Source of the DNA: an uncultured Bacilli bacterium
GTDB taxonomy: Bacteria > Bacillota_I > Bacilli_A > RF39 > UBA660
Length of the DNA stretch: 8,313 nt
Direction: 5' to 3'
Assembly (NCBI GenBank): GCA_947625715.1
Contig: CANQPR010000061.1
Location: 1-8,313, forward strand
Shown: positions 1 to 6,711 of the stretch, in pieces
Layout of the letters: every line of letters begins with the position of its first letter
Position numbering within the stretch: the first letter of the stretch is position 1
Position numbers and translations under genes: made by a program
Notes under the pieces: generated by a model
The model's input: the letters and a program-made list of their open reading frames with translations, nothing else
Database searches by the model: none
What the model was told of the DNA's origin: nothing

Positions 1-705
1 GAATTAAAATATTGTAATGACAATGATTATTATAAATTATTTGTTAGCTCTAGTAGCCTTTTAGATTATGAATATCTAAGACAATATTGTTTAGAAGAAT
101 TTAGTAGTGGAGTATACTACTCTAAAGAATTAATTGAAACTAATAACAGTTTATATATTTATAAATCTCAAAGTGCTTCAAAAGGCCTTTTAGAATACGA
201 GTTTTCAGCAACACCTAAATTTCAAGATACCGAAAGTAAATATATAATTGAAAAAATAGATGAAAAATTAGCTAGTGATGCCCCTTTTTTAACCATTAAT
301 ATTGAAAATAATGATAAATATATCATTCATTTAACAAAAGAGGAAAATTTTAAATTAACTATTATTTTTAATAATGATGTTAAAAAATATGAATTTGAAG
401 GCTTACCATTAAATGTAATTATTATGGAAGAATTTGATAATATTAAAGAAAATATTTTAAAACATACGCCTAAAAAATACTTACCAATTATCAATGAATT
501 TTTAAAAGAAATAACTATGCATTATTATGAACAAAGAAAAATTATTCCTTTTCAAGTTATCGCAGGTGAAGCCATTCTTTTAAAAAAGGAAGACTTTAAT
601 GAAATGTTATTTGATTTATATGTGAATCAAGAAAGTTATATTAAAGCAATTAGTAATTCAAAAGAAAAAAAAGAAACCTTAGATAGATTTTTAAAAAAAA
701 ATTAA
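1..705 (+). CDS. 3' part of an unrecognised protein (start lies outside the window)
   Basis: The frame is open from base 1 to the TAA at 703-705, giving 234 residues with no start in the window. An internal ATG at 424 is not a convincing start: no Shine-Dalgarno lies before it, and the codons upstream are in the same frame and have the same normal codon use. The visible part is rich in Asn, Lys, Glu, Ile and Tyr, has no transmembrane segment, and ends in a Lys/Glu-rich helix-like tail (about residues 215-234). The N-terminal half alternates short polar and beta-like segments; the C-terminal half (about 142-234) looks mostly helical. I do not recognise the family and see no catalytic motif. 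A small terminator follows 15 nt after the stop, so this gene probably ends an upstream transcription unit. Confidence 0.85.
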   Translation, partial: ELKYCNDNDYYKLFVSSSSLLDYEYLRQYCLEEFSSGVYYSKELIETNNSLYIYKSQSASKGLLEYEFSATPKFQDTESKYIIEKIDEKLASDAPFLTINIENNDKYIIHLTKEENFKLTIIFNNDVKKYEFEGLPLNVIIMEEFDNIKENILKHTPKKYLPIINEFLKEITMHYYEQRKIIPFQVIAGEAILLKKEDFNEMLFDLYVNQESYIKAISNSKEKKETLDRFLKKN

Positions 706-720
706 ATCAATAATAATATC

Positions 721-736
721 CCCATAAGGGTTTTTT
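721..736 (+). terminator. weak intrinsic terminator after the first gene
   Basis: CCC (721-723) pairs with GGG (728-730) around an AUAA loop and is followed directly by six T (731-736). The stem is only 3 bp, so termination may be partial, but the position just after the stop codon at 705 fits. Confidence 0.5.
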
Positions 737-777
737 AATTTAAAGAAAGTATTGACCCAACTTATTTTAGTGATGAG

Positions 778-972
778 ATGTTAAAAATCATTAAAAATTT
801 AGATAGTATTATGCAAAGTTATATTATTTTGCGATTTCAAAAGTTATATTTAGATGAAGAAATAGCAATAATATTAAAGATGAGTTTGGAATCTGTTATA
901 GAAATAAGAGAAAAAACATTAGAAAAACTAAGGGCAAATGAAGATATTAAATTGTTAAAAAAATCTAATTGA
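778..972 (+). CDS. short sigma-70 region 4-like helix-turn-helix protein, possibly a remnant
   Basis: The 64-residue product resembles sigma-70 region 4. A segment like 'SYIILRF' leads into 'DEEIAIILKM' (about 26-35), then a recognition-helix-like stretch and 'TLEKLRAN', matching the usual pattern of I-L-R-x, E-E-I-A-x-I-L, and a final basic helix. No region 2 is present, so it could not work as a complete sigma factor. The same frame is open back to 739, encoding FKESIDPTYFSDE before the ATG, which suggests the 3' end of a once longer gene. The ATG has only a poor ribosome binding site (GATGAG immediately upstream), and no good promoter precedes it. It ends in TGA, overlapping the start of the uvrB promoter. 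It could be a DNA-binding regulator, a fragment, or an untranslated ORF. Confidence 0.4.
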   Translation: MLKIIKNLDSIMQSYIILRFQKLYLDEEIAIILKMSLESVIEIREKTLEKLRANEDIKLLKKSN

Positions 973-1001
973 TTGTTTTGTTTATTAAATAGTGATAAAA
1001 T
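973..1001 (+). promoter_or_regulatory. uvrB promoter, extended -10
   Basis: TTGTTT (973-978), a 17-nt spacer and TAAAAT (996-1001), with TGA just before the -10 giving an extended -10 form. The expected transcript start is near 1008, 26 nt before the uvrB ATG. I see no LexA/DinR-like palindrome (CGAAC...GTTCG) here, so SOS control is not evident. Confidence 0.65.
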
Positions 1002-1033
1002 GTAGTATAAAAATTGTTTGTAAGGAGGATTTT

Positions 1034-2977
1034 ATGTTTGATTTAGTTTCTAAATATAAGCCAAGTGGTGACCAACCAAAAGCTATAAAAGAATTGGTTG
1101 ATGGAATTAAAAGTGGGAAAAAAGAACAAGTTTTACTAGGGGCAACAGGAACCGGTAAAACATTTACAATAGCAAATGTAATTAAAGAAGTTAATAAACC
1201 AACGCTCGTTTTAGCGCATAATAAAACCCTTGCTGGCCAATTATATGCCGAATTTAAAGAGTTGTTTCCCAATAATCATGTTGAATATTTTGTTTCTTAT
1301 TACGATTATTTTCAACCCGAAGCATATGTTCCTTCTACAGATACTTATATTGAAAAAGACTCATCTATTAATGATGAAATAGATGAATTAAGACATGCTG
1401 CAACATCATCTTTAATAAACAATCGTGATACTATCGTGGTTTCATCAGTTTCTTGTATTTATGGAATAGGTGAAAAAGAAGAATATGTAAATAAAATGTT
1501 GACATTAAGTGTTGATGAAAAAGTTGACCGTTTTAAAATAATAAATAAATTAATTGATATGACTTATGAGCGAAATGATATTGATTTTCACCGAGGAACT
1601 TTTAGAACAAGAGGGGATACAATTGATATTGTACCAATTAATGAACATACAAAAGGAATAAGAATTGAATTATTTGATGATTGTGTAGAACGCTTATGTT
1701 ATTTTGACCCTTTAACAGGGGTGGTTAGTAAAAATGTTAAAAATGTTACTATTTTTCCAGCCAGTCATTTCGTAACTAGTGATGAAAAAACCAAAGAAGC
1801 AATAAGAAGAATTAGTGATGAATTAGAAAAAAGACTTATAAAGTTAAAAGAAGAAAATAAATTAGTAGAATATCAACGCTTAAAAGAAAGAACTAACTAT
1901 GATATAGAAATGTTAAGAGAAACTGGTTTTTGTAGTGGGATTGAAAATTATTCAAGACATTTATCTTTAAGAGAAGAAGGAGAAACACCGACTTGTTTAA
2001 TTGATTTTTTTCCTAAAGATTTTTTATTAGTAGTTGATGAAAGCCATGTTACTTTACCACAAGTAAGAGGAATGTATAATGGTGATAGAATGCGTAAGCA
2101 AACATTGGTTGATTATGGTTTTCGTCTTCCTAGTGCCCTTGATAATAGACCTTTAAAATTTGAAGAATTTGAAAAAAAAATAAATCAAGCTATTTATGTT
2201 TCGGCAACTCCAGGAGAATATGAATTAGAAAAAACCGCTGGTAAGTACATCGAACAAATTATTAGACCAACAGGTTTATTAGATCCAACAATAACAGTTA
2301 AATCATCTAAAGGCCAAATCGATGATATTATTGAACAAATAAGACTTTGTAAAGCTAAAAATGAAAGAGTATTAATTACAACTTTAACAATAAGAATGAG
2401 TGAAGAGTTGACCAATTATTTAAAAGAAGTAAATATTAAAGTTGCTTATTTACATAATGAAATAAAAACATTGGAAAGATTAAAAATAATTCATGATTTA
2501 CGAATGGGTATTTATGATGTGGTAGTAGGAATTAATTTACTAAGAGAAGGAATAGATATTCCTGAAGTAAGTTTAATATGTATTTTAGATGCTGATAAAC
2601 AAGGATTTTTAAGAAGCAGTAGAAGTTTAATTCAAACCATAGGCAGGTGTGCAAGAAATGCTTCTGGCCATGTTATAATGTATGCAGATACCATAAGTGA
2701 AGCTATGGATATAGCAATTAAAGAAACAAAAAGAAGAAGAAAAATTCAAATGGAATATAATGAAGAACATCATATTACACCAAAGACAATTGAAAAAGAA
2801 ATTAAAGAAGTAATTACTAACGAAATTAAAGAACCAAAGAAAAAACAAAAAATGAGTAAAAAAGAAAAAGATACTATGTTAGAAAATATTGAAGAACAAA
2901 TGAAATTAGCTGCGAAAAATTTAGATTTTGAACGTGCAATGGAATTAAGAGATATATATTTTGAATTGAAGGGGTAA
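1034..2977 (+). CDS. uvrB: UvrABC excinuclease subunit B
   Basis: UvrB is the damage-verifying helicase-like subunit of nucleotide excision repair: it is loaded by UvrA, inserts a beta-hairpin at the lesion and recruits UvrC. The 647-residue product is close to the usual 660-670. It shows the N-terminal GDQPKAI motif (12-18), Walker A GATGTGKT (36-43), the Tyr-rich beta-hairpin region beginning SYYDYFQPEAY, the DESH helicase box (335-338), SATPGEYE (390-397), LLREGIDIPEVSL, motif VI as QTIGRCARN (534-542; Cys where Ala is more usual), and a C-terminal UVR domain (about 612-647) that contacts UvrC. I chose ATG 1034 because AAGGAGG (1022-1028) lies 5 nt upstream and the protein then begins with the family's normal N-terminus. 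An in-frame GTG at 992 would overlap the promoter. uvrA is not next to it in this window. Confidence 0.97.
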   Translation: MFDLVSKYKPSGDQPKAIKELVDGIKSGKKEQVLLGATGTGKTFTIANVIKEVNKPTLVLAHNKTLAGQLYAEFKELFPNNHVEYFVSYYDYFQPEAYVPSTDTYIEKDSSINDEIDELRHAATSSLINNRDTIVVSSVSCIYGIGEKEEYVNKMLTLSVDEKVDRFKIINKLIDMTYERNDIDFHRGTFRTRGDTIDIVPINEHTKGIRIELFDDCVERLCYFDPLTGVVSKNVKNVTIFPASHFVTSDEKTKEAIRRISDELEKRLIKLKEENKLVEYQRLKERTNYDIEMLRETGFCSGIENYSRHLSLREEGETPTCLIDFFPKDFLLVVDESHVTLPQVRGMYNGDRMRKQTLVDYGFRLPSALDNRPLKFEEFEKKINQAIYVSATPGEYELEKTAGKYIEQIIRPTGLLDPTITVKSSKGQIDDIIEQIRLCKAKNERVLITTLTIRMSEELTNYLKEVNIKVAYLHNEIKTLERLKIIHDLRMGIYDVVVGINLLREGIDIPEVSLICILDADKQGFLRSSRSLIQTIGRCARNASGHVIMYADTISEAMDIAIKETKRRRKIQMEYNEEHHITPKTIEKEIKEVITNEIKEPKKKQKMSKKEKDTMLENIEEQMKLAAKNLDFERAMELRDIYFELKG

Positions 2978-2989
2978 GTTTGTTATAAT
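2961..2989 (+). promoter_or_regulatory. pyrophosphatase promoter inside the end of uvrB
   Basis: TTGAAT (2961-2966), 17-nt spacer, TATAAT (2984-2989), with TGT before the -10 (extended -10). The -35 and part of the spacer lie within the last codons of uvrB. The predicted leader is only about 15 nt and carries the GGTGAAG ribosome binding site at 3000-3006. Confidence 0.7.
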
Positions 2990-3010
2990 GAAATTAGAAG
3001 GTGAAGAAAA

Positions 3011-4633
3011 ATGACGACAACTTATATATTTGGACATCGTAATCCTGATACTGATAGTGTTTGTGCGGCAATTAGTTTATCATATTTAAAAAATGCCCTT
3101 GGTTTTAAAACTAAACCCCGTGTTTTAGGGCATATTAATAAAGAAAGTAAATTTGTTTTAAACTATTTTGGCGTAAAAGAACCAGAATATTTAAATAATG
3201 TTAAAGTAAAGTTAAAAAATGTATCTTATCGAAAAGGAATTATGTTAAAAGAAAGTGCTTCTATTAAAGACGTTATTGACTATATTTTAAAAAATAAATT
3301 AACCGCTATTCCCATTGTTGATGAAAATAAAAAAATTAAAAGTTTAATAACCTTAAAAGAAATAGCAATGCTTTTTGTGGCCCAATCAACAAATACATTA
3401 ACAACTAATTATAATCTTTTAATAGAAGCTTTAAATGGCAAAGAAATTACGAGATTTAAAGAAGAATTTAATGGACGATTATTAGCCGGAAGTTATCAAA
3501 GTGAAACATTTATGGAAGAAGTCGATTTAAATGAAAATGATGTTGTTATTATTGGGGATCGCTATCGGGTTTTAAAATATATTTTAGAAAAAAAGATATC
3601 TTTAATTGTTTTAACTAATAATTTTACTTTAAATGATGAATTACTTTCATTAGCCAAAAAAAATAAAGTAAGTGTTATATCAAGTCCTTTAGATACTTAT
3701 AATACTTGTAATGCTATTGCTTTAAGTAATTATGTTAAAACTATTTTAGTTAATCAAAATCCTAGTGTTGTATATGAAAATGATTATTTAACCGATTTTG
3801 TAGAAATGACTAAGAAACAAGGTTTTTCTAATTATCCTATTTTAAATAAGAAAAATGAATGTTTAGGGTTAATAAAGGTTACAGAAGTAGGAAACTATGA
3901 AAAACAAAATATTATTTTAGTAGATCATAATGAATTATCACAAAGTGTTTTAGGTATTGATGAAGCTAATATTTTAGAAATCATTGATCATCATCATTTA
4001 GGGGCAATTGGAACTAATGTACCAATTAATTTTCGAAGCATGCCAGTAGGTTGTACATGTACAATTTTATATGACTTATTTTTAGAAAATAAAATTGAAA
4101 TTCCTTTTTCAATTGCTGGTTTAATGTTATCAGCCATTTTATCAGATACATTATTACTACAAAGTCCAACGGTAACCAAAAAAGATGAATTAGCTGCTTA
4201 TCAATTAGCTAAAATTGTTGGTGAAGATATAAATGATTATGGTTATAGAATGATTAAAGCCGGAAGTAGTATTGTAAATATGAGTGTAGATGATGTCTTT
4301 TATCAAGACTTTAAATCTTATAAAATTGGTAATGCAACATTAGGAATAAGTCAAGTTATTACCCTTGATTTTGAAAATATGCAAGAATCATTACCTTTAT
4401 ATGTTGATAAGTTAAATAATCTAGCTAAAGGAGACTATGAAGTTGTAACCTTATTTATAACAGACATTATGAAAAATGGTTCATATGTTTTATATAATAC
4501 TAGTGCTAAAGAAATTGTAGAAGAAAGTTACAATATTAATGATTTAACAGAAGGCTATTTTATTGCTAATTTAGTTTCTAGAAAAAAACAAATGTTACCT
4601 AGTTTAATGGATACTTTAGAAAAAAGAAGTTAA
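3011..4633 (+). CDS. ppaC: manganese-dependent inorganic pyrophosphatase with CBS and DRTGG domains
   Basis: This is a family II (DHH-type) pyrophosphatase, which hydrolyses PPi to two phosphates in the cytoplasm and keeps biosynthetic reactions pulled forward. The metal-binding residues are visible: H9, D13 and D15 in GHRNPDTDS, D305 in VDHNE, D326-H327-H328 in DHHHLG, and D379 in LSDTLLLQSPT. The C-terminal DHHA2 part carries the substrate-binding SRKKQ (523-527). Between the first DHH motif and VDHNE there is an insert of about 230 residues: a CBS motif (about 70-125, with LTAIPIVDENK), a DRTGG-like domain (about 150-240) and a second CBS motif (about 240-298). At 540 residues it matches the long regulated subclass, in which adenine nucleotides bound to the CBS pair change activity. 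Start is fixed by GGTGAAG upstream. The gene follows uvrB by 33 nt and has its own promoter. Confidence 0.95.
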   Translation: MTTTYIFGHRNPDTDSVCAAISLSYLKNALGFKTKPRVLGHINKESKFVLNYFGVKEPEYLNNVKVKLKNVSYRKGIMLKESASIKDVIDYILKNKLTAIPIVDENKKIKSLITLKEIAMLFVAQSTNTLTTNYNLLIEALNGKEITRFKEEFNGRLLAGSYQSETFMEEVDLNENDVVIIGDRYRVLKYILEKKISLIVLTNNFTLNDELLSLAKKNKVSVISSPLDTYNTCNAIALSNYVKTILVNQNPSVVYENDYLTDFVEMTKKQGFSNYPILNKKNECLGLIKVTEVGNYEKQNIILVDHNELSQSVLGIDEANILEIIDHHHLGAIGTNVPINFRSMPVGCTCTILYDLFLENKIEIPFSIAGLMLSAILSDTLLLQSPTVTKKDELAAYQLAKIVGEDINDYGYRMIKAGSSIVNMSVDDVFYQDFKSYKIGNATLGISQVITLDFENMQESLPLYVDKLNNLAKGDYEVVTLFITDIMKNGSYVLYNTSAKEIVEESYNINDLTEGYFIANLVSRKKQMLPSLMDTLEKRS

Positions 4634-4661
4634 AAAATAGTAAGTTTATCTAAAAATAAAT

Positions 4662-4680
4662 TATAATAATAATGGTGAAG
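4662..4680 (+). promoter_or_regulatory. -10 element and ribosome binding site for the dehydrogenase gene
   Basis: TATAAT (4662-4667) has no acceptable -35 at 16-18 nt, so it may be weak or inactive. It is followed by GGTGAAG (4674-4680) and the ATG at 4685. The 15 nt GGTGAAGAAAAATGA is identical to the start region of the pyrophosphatase gene. Confidence 0.4.
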
Positions 4681-4684
4681 AAAA

Positions 4685-5446
4685 ATGAAATGTTTAATAA
4701 CAGGAGCTTCAAGTGGAATAGGGCTATCGATGGCTAAATATTTAGCTAGTAAAAATTATGAATTGATTTTAGTCGCAAGAAGAAAAGAAATTTTAGAATC
4801 TCTGCAAAAAGAATTGCCAGTAAAGGTAACTATTTATGCTATGGATTTAAGTAATGAAAAAAATGTTTATAAGTTATATGAAAATGTGAAAAATGAAAAT
4901 ATTGATATTTTAATCAATAATGCCGGTTTTGGGTTATTTGGTAAATTTGTTAAAACCGATTTAAATAGAGAATTACAAATGATTGATGTAAATATTAAGG
5001 CTTATCATATTTTAACCAAATTATTTTTACAAGATTTTTATCAAAGAGATTATGGCTATATTTTGAATGTTTGTAGTAGTGCTGGTTTTTTAGTGGGACC
5101 TAACTTATCAACTTACTATGCAACTAAAAATTATATAACTAAATTAACCCTTGCAATTTATGAAGAACTAAAGCATGCTCATAGTAAAGTTGTTATTAGT
5201 GCTTTATGTCCAGGACCAGTTAATACGGAATTTAATAAAGTTGCTAAAGGAAAGTTTATTATTAATGGCCTTGATGCTGATAAAGTTGCTAAAAAGGCAA
5301 TAGATAAATTATTTAAACATAAACCCCTTATTGTTGTAGGGCCTTTAATGAAAATAACGCTTTTTCTAGTACGTTTTGCCCCTTATAAATTAATGTTAAA
5401 AATAAGTTATTATGTGCAATATCGCAAATCAAAAAGTGTCAATTAA
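4685..5446 (+). CDS. short-chain dehydrogenase/reductase (SDR), substrate unknown
   Basis: This is a classical NAD(P)-dependent oxidoreductase of the SDR superfamily, 253 residues. Visible motifs are the cofactor-binding TGASSGIG (6-13), the basic pair ARR near residue 32 that favours NADPH, the DL near 60 contacting adenine, NNAG (78-81), the catalytic Ser in CSSAG (130-134) and YYATK with Y144 and K148, then the PGPVNTEF loop. The C-terminal part (about 214-247) is hydrophobic and basic, which occurs in membrane-associated lipid- or steroid-type SDRs such as the DltE/YqjQ-like group, so peripheral membrane binding is possible. The substrate cannot be deduced. It lies 51 nt after the pyrophosphatase gene and is probably co-transcribed with it. 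The two have no obvious metabolic link. Confidence 0.92.
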   Translation: MKCLITGASSGIGLSMAKYLASKNYELILVARRKEILESLQKELPVKVTIYAMDLSNEKNVYKLYENVKNENIDILINNAGFGLFGKFVKTDLNRELQMIDVNIKAYHILTKLFLQDFYQRDYGYILNVCSSAGFLVGPNLSTYYATKNYITKLTLAIYEELKHAHSKVVISALCPGPVNTEFNKVAKGKFIINGLDADKVAKKAIDKLFKHKPLIVVGPLMKITLFLVRFAPYKLMLKISYYVQYRKSKSVN

Positions 5447-5487
5447 TGTAAAATTGTAAGAATATAAGATACAAATAACAATAAATT

Positions 5488-5517
5488 TGTTATACTATTT
5501 AGTAATTAAGAGGAGTG
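5488..5517 (+). promoter_or_regulatory. extended -10 promoter and ribosome binding site for the 86-residue protein
   Basis: TGT followed by TATACT (5491-5496) makes an extended -10. No good -35 is present at 17 nt (GATACA). AGAGGAG (5510-5516) is the ribosome binding site for the ATG at 5523. The TTTGTTATA context is the same as at the pyrophosphatase promoter. Confidence 0.5.
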
Positions 5518-5522
5518 ATATC

Positions 5523-5783
5523 ATGAGTATCGAAAGTGAAAAAGAAAAATTACAAATGATAAAAGATAAAATGGGAGTATATAAAGGTCATTTACATGAA
5601 GAAAAGCTTCCTAGTGAAAATACCTTATTAAAACAAAAATTATTAGATGATTTTTATAAGGCTAATGATTATGAAGTAAAAAAAGAAATAATGTATCAAA
5701 TTGAAGAACTTACAGGTACAAAAAATTCTGGCTTAAGAGCCGATTTAGAAAATTTTAGAAAGAATAGTGGTCCTCGTTTATAA
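5523..5783 (+). CDS. small charged protein of unknown function
   Basis: The 86-residue product is rich in Lys and Glu, has no Cys or Trp, no signal peptide and no membrane segment. It reads as two or three helices (about 2-15, 28-43, 47-60) ending in a basic tail, FRKNSGPRL. I do not recognise the family. The start at ATG 5523 is preferred over an in-frame TTG at 5487 because AGAGGAG lies at the right distance and the -10 element covers the upstream codons. Its stop codon lies inside the loop of a strong terminator, so it ends the + strand gene series that starts at uvrB. It could be a small cytoplasmic binding protein; no function can be assigned. Confidence 0.8.
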   Translation: MSIESEKEKLQMIKDKMGVYKGHLHEEKLPSENTLLKQKLLDDFYKANDYEVKKEIMYQIEELTGTKNSGLRADLENFRKNSGPRL

Positions 5784-5796
5784 TGAGGCTTTTTTT
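5772..5796 (+). terminator. intrinsic terminator overlapping the stop of the 86-residue gene
   Basis: CCTCGT (5772-5777) pairs with ATGAGG (5783-5788), including one G-U pair, around a 5-nt loop, followed by C and seven T (5790-5796). The last codons and most of the stop codon are within the hairpin. Confidence 0.8.
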
Positions 5797-5820
5797 ATGG
5801 AATTTTATTGTGTTTATTTA

Positions 5821-5835
5821 GTTTAAAATTTAAAC
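5821..5835. repeat. short AT palindrome between convergent genes
   Basis: GTTTAAAATTTAAAC is a palindrome around a central A. It lies in the 65-nt gap between the + strand terminator and the end of the minus-strand gene. Without a T-run on the minus side it is a poor terminator, and it may have no function. Confidence 0.3.
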
Positions 5836-5861
5836 AGACGTTCAAATTACTATGAATTTTT

Positions 5862-6446
5862 TTAATCTAAATTCTCAATAGTAAATTTATTATATAAATT
5901 GGCAGGAACTTTTATAATTTTTTTCATAAATATTGGAGTTTTAAATTCAATGATATTATTTTTTCTGTTATTTGGCATCCAACTTTGAGGTTTGCAATTT
6001 ATAATATCATTTGCAATGTTATTAATTTTTAATCCAAATAAGCAATGAATATCTTTAAAAATTTTGAATAAACCATAATCGCCCTTGTATAAACTTCCTT
6101 TTGGTATATTATATTTTAAATTAAATAATAAAGTATTATTTCCATTTAATAAATCTAATATATAAGGAAATGATTTAATTCTTAATTCTAATCGATTATG
6201 TTCTTTAATTAAATTTTTTAAAATAGATTCATATTGATTTGCATTAGCTTTTAAATATTTATAGATTTTGTCTTTTGACATAATTTTAGTTGGTAAAAAA
6301 TTATCTATTTTTGTTTTATGTAATCCAATTAAATGATAAAAATTCTCATTTTCAAATTTAATTATAATACTTTGTTTATTGCCTCTATCTATTATAAAAA
6401 CATATTTTTTTAATTCTTCAAAAGTGTTTATTGCTTCTGATAACAT
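5862..6446 (-). CDS. PBECR4-like predicted nuclease-fold protein (toxin-like)
   Basis: The 194-residue protein resembles the PBECR4 family (phage-Barnase-EndoU-ColicinE5/D-RelE-like nuclease 4) by memory of its pattern, not by a search. An N-terminal beta-like part leads to FYHLIGLHK (36-44), followed by a helical linker, then RIKSFPYILDLL (89-100), a hydrophobic beta segment, a DYGLFKIF stretch (123-130), CLFGLK (135-140), QSWMP (153-157) and a basic end. H38, H43, R85 and R89 are candidate active-site or RNA-contact residues, by inference only. There is no signal peptide or membrane segment. The start is fixed by AGGAGG (complement of 6455-6460) 8 nt upstream. No antitoxin protein gene adjoins it. 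Instead a structured RNA and a terminator lie between its promoter and its ribosome binding site, so expression must depend on read-through. It could also be a regulator or a phage-derived protein of other function. Confidence 0.6.
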   Translation of the reverse strand: MLSEAINTFEELKKYVFIIDRGNKQSIIIKFENENFYHLIGLHKTKIDNFLPTKIMSKDKIYKYLKANANQYESILKNLIKEHNRLELRIKSFPYILDLLNGNNTLLFNLKYNIPKGSLYKGDYGLFKIFKDIHCLFGLKINNIANDIINCKPQSWMPNNRKNNIIEFKTPIFMKKIIKVPANLYNKFTIENLD

Positions 6447-6454
6447 AAAAAATC

Positions 6455-6460
6455 CCTCCT
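6455..6460 (-). promoter_or_regulatory. strong ribosome binding site of the PBECR4-like gene
   Basis: Read on the minus strand this is AGGAGG, 8 nt before the ATG (6446-6444). It lies only 8 nt after the T-run of the upstream terminator, so it is exposed only on read-through transcripts. Confidence 0.85.
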
Positions 6461-6468
6461 ATACTTAT

Positions 6469-6500
6469 AAAAAAAAGAACTTATCAAAAGATAAGTCCTT
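6469..6500 (-). terminator. strong intrinsic terminator between the structured RNA and the PBECR4-like gene
   Basis: On the minus strand, AAGGACTTATC (6500-6490) pairs over 11 bp (one G-U) with GATAAGTTCTT (6485-6475) around a TTTT loop, and a run of eight T (6476-6469) follows. On the + strand there is no T-run, so it works only for minus-strand transcripts. I found no upstream sequence complementary to its 5' arm, so an alternative antiterminator is not obvious. Confidence 0.9.
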
Positions 6501-6682
6501 AGGTAGCGCCTAAATTTTATTTTAGGCTTGGTGGCTATCTACTTTGTGTTTAACCTATTGCTAGGCCGCCGAAGCTAGGCTGGGGCTACCATCTCCCGTC
6601 ATTAATAGTATACTCTAAAATCGATACTATTATTAATTAAATTTATAACACAAAGATAAATTTGTGTAAATTAAATTTAATT
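6469..6682 (-). ncRNA. unassigned structured RNA upstream of the PBECR4-like gene
   Basis: From the predicted start (about 6682) to the terminator the minus-strand transcript is almost all hairpins. First comes an AU-rich hairpin with AATTAAATTT/AAATTTAATT outer arms and an ACACAAA/TTTGTGT inner stem (6682-6635), then an 8-bp hairpin (6631-6624 with 6611-6604). The core lies at 6590-6502. GGUAGC (6590-6585) pairs with GCUACC (6507-6502), closing a junction. The junction holds a bulged stem (6583-6578 with 6570-6566), CCUA-GCAA-UAGG (6565-6554, a GNRA tetraloop), a single-stranded A-rich stretch, and GCCUAAA/UUUAGGC (6527-6521 with 6514-6508). GGG at 6597-6595 could pair with CCC at 6584-6582 as a pseudoknot. 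By my count 6501-6600 has 49 G or C in 100 nt, against roughly a quarter around it. I see no conserved core of a riboswitch class I know, nor T-box, tmRNA, SRP, RNase P or 6S features. It may be a cis-regulator, an antitoxin RNA or an independent small RNA. Confidence 0.7.
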
Positions 6683-6711
6683 GAGACTATTTTAGAGCAA
6701 TACTATCTAAT
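6601..6711. repeat. long interrupted inverted repeat over the RNA promoter
   Basis: The arms 6601-6621 and 6689-6711 are imperfect reverse complements: ATTTTAGAG then, after a variable base, ATACTAT and TAAT in both. Inside them lie a second pair, 6635-6644 with 6673-6682 (10 bp), and a third, 6648-6654 with 6661-6667 (7 bp). The outer right arm contains the -10 and most of the spacer of the minus-strand promoter, so the outer pairing is mostly a DNA-level feature; the inner two stems are transcribed. Confidence 0.65.

Noticed and set aside
424..705. ATG at 424 as the start of a 93-residue gene
   Set aside because: The frame is open from base 1 and the ATG lacks a ribosome binding site, so it is an internal Met of a longer partial gene.
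992..1033. uvrB starting at GTG 992
   Set aside because: It overlaps the promoter and has no ribosome binding site, while ATG 1034 has AAGGAGG and gives the normal UvrB N-terminus.
985..2848. Minus-strand frames opposite uvrB, and one at 3994-4179 opposite the pyrophosphatase
   Set aside because: They are antisense shadows of strongly conserved genes, with no ribosome binding sites and no recognisable product.
5487..5522. TTG 5487 as the start of the small charged protein
   Set aside because: It lies next to and across the -10 element; ATG 5523 has a proper ribosome binding site.
6458..6487. A separate promoter for the PBECR4-like gene inside the terminator (TTGATA-N18-TATAGG)
   Set aside because: The predicted start would fall downstream of the ribosome binding site and the -10 is poor.
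6502..6600. Known RNA classes: riboswitches (glycine, fluoride, ZTP, M-box, lysine), T-box, tmRNA, SRP RNA, 6S RNA, RNase P
   Set aside because: Only short resemblances such as CCGCCGAAG were found; the conserved cores are absent. A covariance-model search would decide.
6601..6711. CRISPR repeat or tracrRNA-like anti-repeat (ATTTTAGAG resembles the start of type II repeats)
   Set aside because: There is no repeat-spacer array and no cas gene, and the similarity is limited to about 9 bases that are part of the inverted repeat.
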